From Streptosporangium subroseum (GTDB lineage: Bacteria; Actinomycetota; Actinomycetes; Streptosporangiales; Streptosporangiaceae), in assembly GCF_900188345.1 (NCBI RefSeq), contig NZ_FZOD01000029.1:1-64000 (forward strand): a DNA stretch of 64,000 nt. The letters are read 5' to 3'. Numbering within the stretch: the first letter of the stretch is position 1; every line of letters begins with the position of its first letter. Positions 49,334 through 56,589 of the stretch are shown here, piece after piece. Under the pieces are notes generated by a model, which worked only from the letters and a program-made list of their open reading frames with translations, was not told where the DNA came from and did no database searches. A program made the translations under genes and the position numbers.

Positions 49334-49454
49334 TGGGTCGAGCGGGCCGGCGTTGACGCCTCGCGCCACTCGGTTGTGGGCCGGGCGTTCAGGCGTCGAA
49401 CGCGCCGGGCCACTCGGCTATGGGTTGAGCGGGCCGACGTTGACGCCTCGCGCC
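49334..49454. repeat. Degenerate tandem repeats at the GH20 3' end
   Basis: TGAGCGGGCCGACGTTGACG (the end of the GH20 gene, about 49426) recurs as a 34-bp near copy with two mismatches, starting at 49334 against 49421. A third diverged unit between gives a period of about 43 bp. The extra copies lie after the GH20 stop. Confidence 0.75.
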
Positions 49455-50698
49455 GTCAGGCGGGCGAGGTGCGCCTCCAGCCTTCCGAGGAAGTCCGGGT
49501 AGTCGCCGGCCGTGCCCCACGCGACCTCGGCGAAGGCGCACAGGCGGGGGAACGCCATGTACTCCACCCGCGCGGGCGTGGGCATGTACTCCGTCCAGAG
49601 CTGGCACTGCACCCCGAGGATCCGGCCGCTCGCCCCCGCGGGCGTCTCGGGCGGGGTGAAGCCGTAGGCGTCGGCGAGGGTGAGCGCGAACCCCTGCGGG
49701 CCGGGTGAGTCGGACGGGTAGTCGAAGTAGGTGCGGCGGTGCGGCGTGAGCACCACGTCCAGGCCCTCGGTCGCGGCGCGCGGGCCGCTCTCCTCGTCCA
49801 GCCAGGTCATCGCGGTCGTGCCCGGCGTCGCACCGGGCTTCTCGTACCAGTAGACGAGGCGGCGTCCCCGCTCGGTGAGATGGTCGGCCATCCTGCCGGT
49901 GAACCAGGCCCGCGCGGCCCCGGCCCCCGGCAGGCCGAGCTCGCGCAGGCGCCGCTGGGCGGTCTCGCTGCGCTCCCACTCCGCCGGGGGGCACTCGTCC
50001 CCGCCGACGTGGACGTACCGGCCGGGGAAGAGGTCCACCACCTCGTCGAGCACGTCCGTGCAGAACCGGAGCGTGGCCTCGTCCAGGTTGAGCACGTGCT
50101 CGCTGACCCCCCACCCGTCCCAGACCTCGAGCCGGCGGGAGGGCTGGTTGCCGAGGCGGGGGTAGGCGGCGATGGCGGCCTGGGCGTGGCCCGGCATCTC
50201 GATCTCGGGAACGACGGTCACGAACCGGTCGGCCGCGTAGGAGACGATCTCGCGGATGTCCTCCTGGGTGTAGAAGTCGCCGCTGACCTCGGTGAGCCGG
50301 GGGTAGCCCTTGATCTCCAGGCGCCAGCCCTGGTCGTCGGTCAGGTGCAGGTGCAGGACGTTGAGCTTGTGCAGCGCGAGGAGGTCGATCAGGCGGAGCA
50401 CGAAGTCCTTGGGCATGAAGTGCCTGGCGACGTCGAGCATGACGCCCCGCCAGGCGAACCTCGGTGAGTCCTCGATGATCCCGTACGGCACGTCGGGTCC
50501 GAGCTGACCCAGCGTCTGCAAAGCGTAGAACCTCCCCGCGGGGCCTCCGGCGGTCAGTTCGGCGGCGGAGGCCGTGATCTCGAGGCGGTAGCCCTCCGCG
50601 CCGAGCGACGGGTCGTCGGGGCGGTGCCGCAGGAGATCGTCGTGGAACGGGACGGAGCCCCCGGGTACGGCCAGTTCACGTGGCCGCGGAATCATCAC
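49418..50698 (-). CDS. GH20 beta-N-acetylhexosaminidase
   Basis: The product has 426 residues with no signal peptide. A GH20b beta domain (GYRLEITASAAELTAGGPAGRFYALQTLGQL) leads into the catalytic barrel: RFAWRGVMLDVARHFMP, LNVLHLHLTDDQGWRLEI, VPEIEMPGHAQAAIAAYP and YVHVGGDECPPAEW, with the catalytic pair Asp234-Glu235 of substrate-assisted hydrolysis. It removes terminal N-acetylglucosamine from chito-oligosaccharides in the cytoplasm. It ends the dasABC-like operon, the same position as dasD in Streptomyces. Confidence 0.93.
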   Translation of the reverse strand: MMIPRPRELAVPGGSVPFHDDLLRHRPDDPSLGAEGYRLEITASAAELTAGGPAGRFYALQTLGQLGPDVPYGIIEDSPRFAWRGVMLDVARHFMPKDFVLRLIDLLALHKLNVLHLHLTDDQGWRLEIKGYPRLTEVSGDFYTQEDIREIVSYAADRFVTVVPEIEMPGHAQAAIAAYPRLGNQPSRRLEVWDGWGVSEHVLNLDEATLRFCTDVLDEVVDLFPGRYVHVGGDECPPAEWERSETAQRRLRELGLPGAGAARAWFTGRMADHLTERGRRLVYWYEKPGATPGTTAMTWLDEESGPRAATEGLDVVLTPHRRTYFDYPSDSPGPQGFALTLADAYGFTPPETPAGASGRILGVQCQLWTEYMPTPARVEYMAFPRLCAFAEVAWGTAGDYPDFLGRLEAHLARLTARGVNVGPLNP

Positions 50699-50704
50699 GT
50701 TGGT

Positions 50705-51529
50705 TTATCCCTTCACCGCGCCGGCGATCAACCCTGAGGTGACCCGGCGCTGCAGGACGAGGAAGATGGCGAGCACGGGAAGCATGAAGAGCGTGGCGGC
50801 GGCCATGGTGGCGCCCCAGTCCGTGCCGAAGACGTTGCTGAAGGAGGAGAGCCAGACGGGCAGGGTCCTGTCGGCCTGGTTCTTGATGATGAGCGCGTTG
50901 GCGAAGGCGAACTCGTTCCACGCGGTGATGAAGCCGAAGAGCGAGGTCGACATCAGCCCCGGCGCCAGCAGCGGCAGCACCACCCTGCGGAAGGCCGCGG
51001 TACGGCTGCAGCCGTCCATCTGGGCGGCCTCCTCCAACTCCGGGGGGATGGCCGCGATGAAGCCGCGCAGGGTCACGATCGTGAACGGCAGCGTGGTCAT
51101 GAAGTAGATCAGCGTGAGCATCGACAGTTTGTCGAGCATGCCGGTGTCGCGGGCGACGATGTACATCGACACCAGCAGTGCCTCCCAGGGCGCCATCTGG
51201 GCGATGAAGACCATCAGGATGAAGGCCCGCCGCCCGCGCCACCGCATCCTGGCCACCGCGAAGGCGGCCAGCAGCGCGACGACCAGCGCGAGCAGCACCG
51301 CGCCCACCGTGATCGACAGGCTGTTGCCCCAGAAGGTCCAGAATCCCGGTGTCCCCACGGCCGTCGTGAAGTGCTCCAGCGTGGGGTGCGCGGGCCAGAA
51401 GGTCGGCGTCTCCGACAGGATGTCGGTCGTCGGCTTGAACGCGGTCAGCACCATCCAGTAAACGGGGAAGACCGAGACCGCGAGGACCCCGAGGGCCGCG
51501 AGGTTGAGCAGGACGCGGCGCGGCCTCAT
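50705..51529 (-). CDS. CUT1 permease, DasC-like
   Basis: The product has 274 residues. The ATG at 51529 overlaps the previous stop (ATGA). Six membrane spans start LAALGVLAVSVFPVYWMVLTAF; the EAA loop is EEAAQMDGCSRTAAFRRVVLP. The following GH20 gene begins seven bases after the stop. With the partner permease and the binding protein it forms a probable chitobiose/GlcNAc importer. Confidence 0.88.
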   Translation of the reverse strand: MRPRRVLLNLAALGVLAVSVFPVYWMVLTAFKPTTDILSETPTFWPAHPTLEHFTTAVGTPGFWTFWGNSLSITVGAVLLALVVALLAAFAVARMRWRGRRAFILMVFIAQMAPWEALLVSMYIVARDTGMLDKLSMLTLIYFMTTLPFTIVTLRGFIAAIPPELEEAAQMDGCSRTAAFRRVVLPLLAPGLMSTSLFGFITAWNEFAFANALIIKNQADRTLPVWLSSFSNVFGTDWGATMAAATLFMLPVLAIFLVLQRRVTSGLIAGAVKG

Positions 51530-52506
51530 GCTTGCTCTCCTTCGTGCTTGAGCATCCGCCGTAGGTGGGTGATGAGGACCGCGATCAGGATCAGCACGGT
51601 GAGCGTGGACACCGCCGAGCCGAGGTCGTACTTGTGCAGCGACTGCGCGATCTGGAAGGCGTAGACGGGCAGCGTGGTGGTGGCCTCGTCGGGTCCTCCC
51701 TTGCTGATCGCCCAGATCTGCGCGAAGCACTTGAAGACCCAGATCACCTCCAGCGAGACGATCAGGCCGAAGAGCGGGCGCAGGATCGGGAAGGTGACGG
51801 AGCGGAAGATCTGCCATCCGCTCGCGCCGTCGATCCGCGCCGACTCGTACAGCTCGGTGGGGACGGTGGTCAGCCCCGCGTAGAGGGTCAGCGCGGCGAA
51901 CGGCACCGACTGCCAGACCACCAGCGCGACCAGGATCGCGAAGGTGGAGTTGCCGTCGGCGAACCAGGTGTAGTCCTTGAAGGAGTCGAACCCGAGCGTG
52001 ACCAGCAGCCAGTTGACCACCCCGAGCCGCGACTGGAAGAGCCACTGGAAGATCGTCGTCGCGGCGAGCACCGGGGTGGCCCAGGTGAGGACCATCCCGC
52101 TCATCACCGCGAGCCGCATCCAGCGCCCGAGCCTGGGCAGCATCAGCGCGACCAGCGTCGAGATCAGCGTGATGAGGACGACGTTGACGGCGGTCCAGAC
52201 GAGGGTCCGCCGCACCACCGTCCAGAACTCGGCGCCCCCGAGCACCTCTGCGTAGTTGTCGAAGCCGACGAACGCCGCCCCGCCGCGGATGAGCTCTCCC
52301 AGCCTGAAGTGCTGGAAGGAGATCACGACGCTGCGCACCAGCGGGTAGACGAGCAGGTACGCGGTGCCCGCCAGCGTCGGCGCGATCAGCAGGTACGGCC
52401 AGAGGTCGGCCGGCCTGAACCGTCTCGGAGGCCGGGGCGGCGGGGTCGCCTCCGGGGTGCGGGGGCGCGGCCGGGTGGCCTGGGGTGCGGCGGGCACCGG
52501 GGACAC
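51526..52506 (-). CDS. CUT1 permease, DasB-like
   Basis: The GTG at 52506 gives 326 residues. A Pro/Arg-rich cytoplasmic N-terminus (about 32 residues) precedes LWPYLLIAPTLAGTAYLLVYPLV and five more spans. The EAA loop is YESARIDGASGWQIFRSVTFP. It lies 39 bp after the binding-protein gene. Confidence 0.88.
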   Translation of the reverse strand: MSPVPAAPQATRPRPRTPEATPPPRPPRRFRPADLWPYLLIAPTLAGTAYLLVYPLVRSVVISFQHFRLGELIRGGAAFVGFDNYAEVLGGAEFWTVVRRTLVWTAVNVVLITLISTLVALMLPRLGRWMRLAVMSGMVLTWATPVLAATTIFQWLFQSRLGVVNWLLVTLGFDSFKDYTWFADGNSTFAILVALVVWQSVPFAALTLYAGLTTVPTELYESARIDGASGWQIFRSVTFPILRPLFGLIVSLEVIWVFKCFAQIWAISKGGPDEATTTLPVYAFQIAQSLHKYDLGSAVSTLTVLILIAVLITHLRRMLKHEGEQA

Positions 52507-52545
52507 AGCACACTCCTCAGGTGGTGGAGCCGGCGAGGGGGCCGG

Positions 52546-53817
52546 TCAGGACTTGGTGTTGAGGATGGCGGTGATGGCCTCGGAGGCCGCGCCGGCGTCG
52601 GCGGTGGCATCGTCGCCGGTGAGGAACTTGGTCATGTATTCCTTGATCAGGTTCTTGGCCTCGACCGCCGCCCAGTTGGGCGAGTTGGGGGTCGCGTGGC
52701 CGTTCGCGGCGCCCGCCGCCATGGCGGCGGTGGCCTCGTTGCCGCTCAGGACCCCGGCGAAGGAGACCTTGTTGGGCACGTAGCTCATCTCCTTGGCCAT
52801 GTCGAGCTGGAACTCCTCCCCGGCCAGGGCCTTGACCACCTCGTAGGCCTCCTCCTGGTGCAGGGAGGCCTCGGGGATGACCAGGTCGGACCCGCCGGTG
52901 AAGACGGCGCCCGGCTTGTCGGCGGTCTTGCCGGGGATCGGGAAGAAGCCGAGCTTGCCCTTCAGCTCGGGGTTGGCCTTCTCGATCGCCACGGCCCCGC
53001 CGGGGGCCGAGATGAGCTGGGCGACGTCACCCTTGGCGAAGACCGTGGCCTGCAGTGGCTTGGCCTCGTCGGAGTCCTTGGGACCCTCGCCGAGGGCCTG
53101 CAGCTTCTTGTAGAACTCCGCGCCGGCCAGCGCCTGCGGCGTGTCCAGCGCGCCCTTCCACTGGTCGCCCTCCTTGACCGCCAGGTCGCCGCCCTCGTCC
53201 CAGATGAACCCGGCGAGGGTGTACCAGTTCTGGCCGGGCAGGTAGATGCCCTGGTCGCCACCCTTGTTGAGCTTGGCGGTGACGTCCAGCCACTCGTCCC
53301 TGGTCTTCGGCGGCGTGGTGACGCCGGCCTTGGCGAAGAGGTCCTTGTTGTAGATCACGACCCGGTTGGCGGCGTACCACGGGATGCCGTACTGCCTGCC
53401 GTCGATCTTGCCGGGCTCGGCCAGGCCGGGGATCCAGTCGGCGCCGCCGAGGTCGGCGACCTTGTCGGTGAGGTCCTTCACGCCGCCGCTGGCGGAGTAC
53501 TCGGCGACCTGGGTGTTGCCGACCTCGATCACGTCGGGGGCGTCCTTGCTGGCCAGGGCGCTGATCACCTTCTGGCCGATGCCGTCCCACTCCTGGATCT
53601 GGATGTCGAGGGTGACGCCGGCGTGGGACTGCTGGAAGGAGGTCTTGAAGCGGTCGAGCACGGGGTCGGAGAAGCTGTCCCGCATGACCCAGACGGTCAG
53701 CTTGGTGGCACTCGCACTCGCGGTCCCGTCCGGGGCGGCCGCGGTTTCCGACGAGGAGCTGCACGCGGTGAGGCCGACGGAGAGCGCCGCCGCCGTGGCG
53801 AGTAAGCGGTACCTCAT
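52546..53817 (-). CDS. CUT1 sugar-binding lipoprotein, DasA-like
   Basis: The product has 423 residues; lipobox SVGLTAC followed by SSSSETAAAP. Binding-protein core: KLTVWVMRDSFSDPVLDRFKTSF, DAPDVIEVGNTQVAEYSASGGV, YGIPWYAANRVVIYNKDLFAKAG, GSDLVIPEASLHQEEAYEVV. WYAANRVVIYNK and the start LTVWVMRDS are typical of DasA/NgcE-type chitobiose-binding proteins. The genes that follow encode two permeases and a GH20 enzyme, and a DasR-type GntR regulator is divergent, so the substrate is probably an N-acetylglucosamine oligomer. Confidence 0.9.
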   Translation of the reverse strand: MRYRLLATAAALSVGLTACSSSSETAAAPDGTASASATKLTVWVMRDSFSDPVLDRFKTSFQQSHAGVTLDIQIQEWDGIGQKVISALASKDAPDVIEVGNTQVAEYSASGGVKDLTDKVADLGGADWIPGLAEPGKIDGRQYGIPWYAANRVVIYNKDLFAKAGVTTPPKTRDEWLDVTAKLNKGGDQGIYLPGQNWYTLAGFIWDEGGDLAVKEGDQWKGALDTPQALAGAEFYKKLQALGEGPKDSDEAKPLQATVFAKGDVAQLISAPGGAVAIEKANPELKGKLGFFPIPGKTADKPGAVFTGGSDLVIPEASLHQEEAYEVVKALAGEEFQLDMAKEMSYVPNKVSFAGVLSGNEATAAMAAGAANGHATPNSPNWAAVEAKNLIKEYMTKFLTGDDATADAGAASEAITAILNTKS

Positions 53818-53828
53818 GGGTTCTCCCA

Positions 53829-53959
53829 GTGGTCAGTTATTGGTAACCCGATGAGAGGAGAGTGGTCTTAACCAGTTGGCATGTCAATAGGTGTGATAAA
53901 CCAGTGACTTGCCGATTCACCAGGGAACCCCGCTACCCGCACTGGTAAGTTGTTGGTAA
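53829..53959. promoter_or_regulatory. Divergent das-type promoter with dre-like operator
   Basis: AGTGGTCTTAACCAGT (53861-53876) differs from the DasR consensus ACTGGTCTAGACCACT only at the two central bases and in allowed G/C exchanges. Two further TGGT-rich direct repeats (TGGTCAGTTATTGGTAA near 53830 and TGGTAAGTTGTTGGTAA near 53942) lie on either side, close to the two start codons. Confidence 0.7.
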
Positions 53960-53968
53960 GGTCCAAAT

Positions 53969-54709
53969 GTGCAGACAACGGGGTTGAACCTTCCAACGGG
54001 GCTCAAACGCGACCGGGTCAGAGACTTCCTGCTCGACCTCATCGCCGACAAGGAACCCGGCAGCGCCATCCCGTCCGAACGGGATCTCTGCCGGGAGCTG
54101 GGCGTCTCACGCCCGACGCTGCGCGCCGCGATAGACGGGCTGGTGCACCGGGGCATCCTCATCCGCGAGCACGGCCGGGGCACGTTCACCGGCCCTCGCA
54201 AGGTCACCCAGGTCCTCGCGGCGGGGAGCAGTTCCTTTCACGCCCCCGCGGCCGAGGGCCACTGGCTCAGCCGCATCCTGGAGTTCGACTCCGCCCCCGC
54301 CACCGCCAGGCTCGCCCATCGCCTCCAGGTCTCCCCCGCCGACCCCGTCCTGCGCGTGGTACGGCTGCGCACGGTGGACGACGAGCCCATCGCGATCGAG
54401 CGCATCCACCTGCCGCACGCCCTCGTGGCCGGCCTCGGACCCGACGACATGGAGTCGGGCAACTTCTACCAGTTCCTCCGCACCCGCTTCGGTGTCGACG
54501 TGCGCAGCGCGACCCAGAGCATCGAGCCGACCGTCACCGACGAGATCGAGGCCGAACTGCTCAACGTGCCCCAGCACGCCCCCGCCCTGCTCATCGAGCG
54601 CACCTCCCGCGACTCAGGCGGGCGGATCGTCGAGTTCACCCGCTCGATCTATCGCGGCGACCGCTACCGGATCACCTCCGAGCTCCACTTCGACACCTCG
54701 TCGGGCTGA
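53969..54709 (+). CDS. GntR/HutC-family regulator, DasR-like
   Basis: The GTG at 53969 gives 246 residues. The winged HTH is VRDFLLDLIADKEPGSAIPSERDLCRELGVSRPTLRAAIDGL in order, followed by GILIREHGRGTFTG. The UTRA ligand domain follows (HWLSRILEFDSAPATARLAHRL, VLRVVRLRTVDDEPIAIERIHLP, LLIERTSRDSGGRIVEFTRSIYRGDRYRI). DasR-type proteins release DNA when they bind glucosamine-6-phosphate or GlcNAc-6-phosphate. It is divergent from the dasABC-like operon and a dre-like site lies between, so it is probably the local repressor. Confidence 0.9.
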   Translation: MQTTGLNLPTGLKRDRVRDFLLDLIADKEPGSAIPSERDLCRELGVSRPTLRAAIDGLVHRGILIREHGRGTFTGPRKVTQVLAAGSSSFHAPAAEGHWLSRILEFDSAPATARLAHRLQVSPADPVLRVVRLRTVDDEPIAIERIHLPHALVAGLGPDDMESGNFYQFLRTRFGVDVRSATQSIEPTVTDEIEAELLNVPQHAPALLIERTSRDSGGRIVEFTRSIYRGDRYRITSELHFDTSSG

Positions 54710-54833
54710 GTGAGCCGAGTGGCCCGGCCCACACGCGGGTCATGGGCGTCGCCGTGGGGGCGGCGCCCATGACGCCCTGCAACCTCCCACAACGCCGGAC
54801 GCACGTTCCCGCCGGGCGTCCCGGTGCCTGTTC

Positions 54834-56168
54834 CTACAGTTCCGCGCACGTCAGGGCCTGCCGCAGCGCGGCGTGTCTCTGATCCGGCTGTCCCGCGCCG
54901 TCGTAGAGGTCGGCGACGGCCATCCACGCCTCCGAGGCTCGCCGCAGCGCCTTCATCCTCTCCAGCTCCCGCGCGGCCCCGGTCTGCGCGACCACCGCCT
55001 CCTCCACGCGCCCGAGCGCCTGATAGACCTGGGCCAGCAACTGGTGCGCCTCCACCGCCACCGGCCCCACCACGCCCGCCAGCCGCTCCACCGTCTTCAA
55101 CCCGCGATCGAGGGCCTGCTCGGGCCTGCCCCGTAGAAGATCGACGCGAGCCAGCGACAGCAAGCACGAGGCGATGTCGCCCGGGTGGGCCGAGGCCGCC
55201 ACCAACTCCGCATGCGCCGTGGTGAGCATCCGATCGACCTTCTCGATGTCGATGTCTTCCACGGCATACAGCAGGGCGTGTACGGCCATGCACATCCGGA
55301 GCCGGCCCACCGCCAGCGGATCGTCCAGGGTGGCCTGGAGGCGTAGGGCCCGGTTACTCAGATGATCGGCTTCCAGAAAGTCGCCGAGGATGTGGGCCAC
55401 CATCGCACTGTTCCAGGACGCCGCCACGATGGCCCGAGACGATCCGAGAAGATCGGCCTCCTCCAGAAGCTGGGTGGCGAACTGCGTCATCCGCTCGCGG
55501 TCGCCGCGCTCGATGTAGGCCGCCAGCAACGTCGAGGCCAGCTCCACCAGCCGGTCGGTCCACCCCAGCGGCTCCTCACGATCCAGAGCCTCTTCGCCGA
55601 CCTGTATGGCGGCCTGCAGCTCACCCACCTCGCGATGGCACCGGCACAGTGCCAGGGCGATCGAGATGCGCTGCTCGCGAAACTCCGCCTCCACATCGGC
55701 CAGCACGGCCGCTATTTCGGCGCGCATCGAGCACGCCTCCTCCAGCAGCATCCTCAGCTGCTCGATCGCCGCCGGCCGATTGCCGGTGGCCTCCAGTGCG
55801 AGAGCCGATCCGTACCCGACACGCCGGCGCAGGTCGGGCAGGAGGCCGAGCGCGGACTCGGTGCCCAGCCGCGCGAACTCCTGTCCGGCCCTCTCCACCT
55901 CTCCCGCACGCAGAGCCGTTTCCGCGTGTTTCATCCGTGCGTACAGGCCGGCCACCTGCTGGTCGGTGATTCCGTGCCCCGCGAAAGCGGGGGGACAGTT
56001 CAGCCGCTCCGCCAGGATTCGTAGCTCTGCGACATCGGGGTCGCGCGCGTCGCGCTCGATCATGCTCACCTCCTCCTCGGGCGGTCCCGGTTCCGAAACC
56101 TGCGGCACGGTCATATCGTGTTGCTGACGCAGCGCCTGCGACCGCTCACTCACGCTTTTGCCGATCAC
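54834..56168 (-). CDS. XRE-TPR regulator 1 (divergent HTH), upstream of the peptide gene
   Basis: The GTG at 56168 follows AGGGAG at good spacing (444 aa); an ATG at 56216 is possible. The N-terminal ~60 residues align with the HTH of regulator 2 (56590-57888), but are strongly diverged: VSERSQALRQQHDMTVPQV, EEEVSMIERDARDPDVAEL, LRILAERLNC. DNA binding may be weakened. Tetratricopeptide helices follow (KHAETALRAGEVERAGQEFARL, LAAYIERGDRERMTQFATQLL, VEAHQLLAQVYQALGRVEEAV). TPR domains of this layout (Rgg/PlcR/NprR relatives) bind small peptides. It is divergent from the exported-peptide gene across a 172-bp promoter containing strong dyads. Confidence 0.82.
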   Translation of the reverse strand: MIGKSVSERSQALRQQHDMTVPQVSEPGPPEEEVSMIERDARDPDVAELRILAERLNCPPAFAGHGITDQQVAGLYARMKHAETALRAGEVERAGQEFARLGTESALGLLPDLRRRVGYGSALALEATGNRPAAIEQLRMLLEEACSMRAEIAAVLADVEAEFREQRISIALALCRCHREVGELQAAIQVGEEALDREEPLGWTDRLVELASTLLAAYIERGDRERMTQFATQLLEEADLLGSSRAIVAASWNSAMVAHILGDFLEADHLSNRALRLQATLDDPLAVGRLRMCMAVHALLYAVEDIDIEKVDRMLTTAHAELVAASAHPGDIASCLLSLARVDLLRGRPEQALDRGLKTVERLAGVVGPVAVEAHQLLAQVYQALGRVEEAVVAQTGAARELERMKALRRASEAWMAVADLYDGAGQPDQRHAALRQALTCAEL

Positions 56169-56254
56169 GTTGTGCTCCCTGGACGCCACCGGATGGAGAA
56201 GACCTACGCGGATCACTTCATCAGCGCATCCTAAACACCACTAAGCCATAACCA

Positions 56255-56294
56255 CACAAATGCCACAATCGGCAGTTGTGTCACGTAGCGACAC
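56255..56294. promoter_or_regulatory. Two overlapping dyads between XRE-TPR regulator 1 and the peptide gene
   Basis: CACAAATGCC (56255-56264) pairs with GGCAGTTGTG (56271-56280) with one mismatch around a six-base centre. GTGTC (56278-56282) pairs with GACAC (56290-56294). They lie between starts at 56168 and 56341. Confidence 0.6.
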
Positions 56295-56340
56295 GCGAGA
56301 CAATCCTCATGAAGATCCACAAGACGCGATGGAGATATTT

Positions 56341-56547
56341 GTGAGAGACGGACGGCGTCTACTAGCCGGAATCACAGCCACGGCCGCCTTCACTTTCGGG
56401 CTTCCTGTCACGGCATCGGCGGCCTCTCCGTCGGCTTCGAACCCGTCGACAACAGTCTCGCCGCAACACGGTGGCGGCGCGTGCTGTTACAACGTAGAAG
56501 CTGCACTGCCCCGGATGCCGCATCCGACGCCTCACCCGCAACCGTGA
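56341..56547 (+). CDS. Small exported peptide, candidate signalling pro-peptide
   Basis: A GTG at 56341 with GGAGA five bases upstream gives 68 residues; earlier in-frame ATGs (56260, 56329) lack such sites. The N-terminus is a classical signal peptide (RDGRRLLAGITATAAFTFGL, cleavage at TASA-AS). The mature ~41 residues begin ASPSASNPSTTVSPQHGG, contain GGGACCYNVEAALP with vicinal cysteines, and end PRMPHPTPHPQP. No known enzyme or toxin domain is present. It is divergent from one XRE-TPR regulator and convergent with a second, the gene order expected for a secreted peptide sensed by a cytoplasmic TPR receptor. The signalling role is inferred. Confidence 0.7.
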   Translation: MRDGRRLLAGITATAAFTFGLPVTASAASPSASNPSTTVSPQHGGGACCYNVEAALPRMPHPTPHPQP

Positions 56548-56550
56548 ACT

Positions 56551-56575
56551 CCCGGGGTCTCCCTACGACCCCGGG
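56551..56575. terminator. Terminator hairpin between the peptide gene and regulator 2
   Basis: CCCGGGGTC (56551-56559) and GACCCCGGG (56567-56575) are perfect arms around a seven-base loop, three bases after the peptide stop and 15 bp from the convergent stop. Confidence 0.82.
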
Positions 56576-56589
56576 GTTCCACGTGCGCT

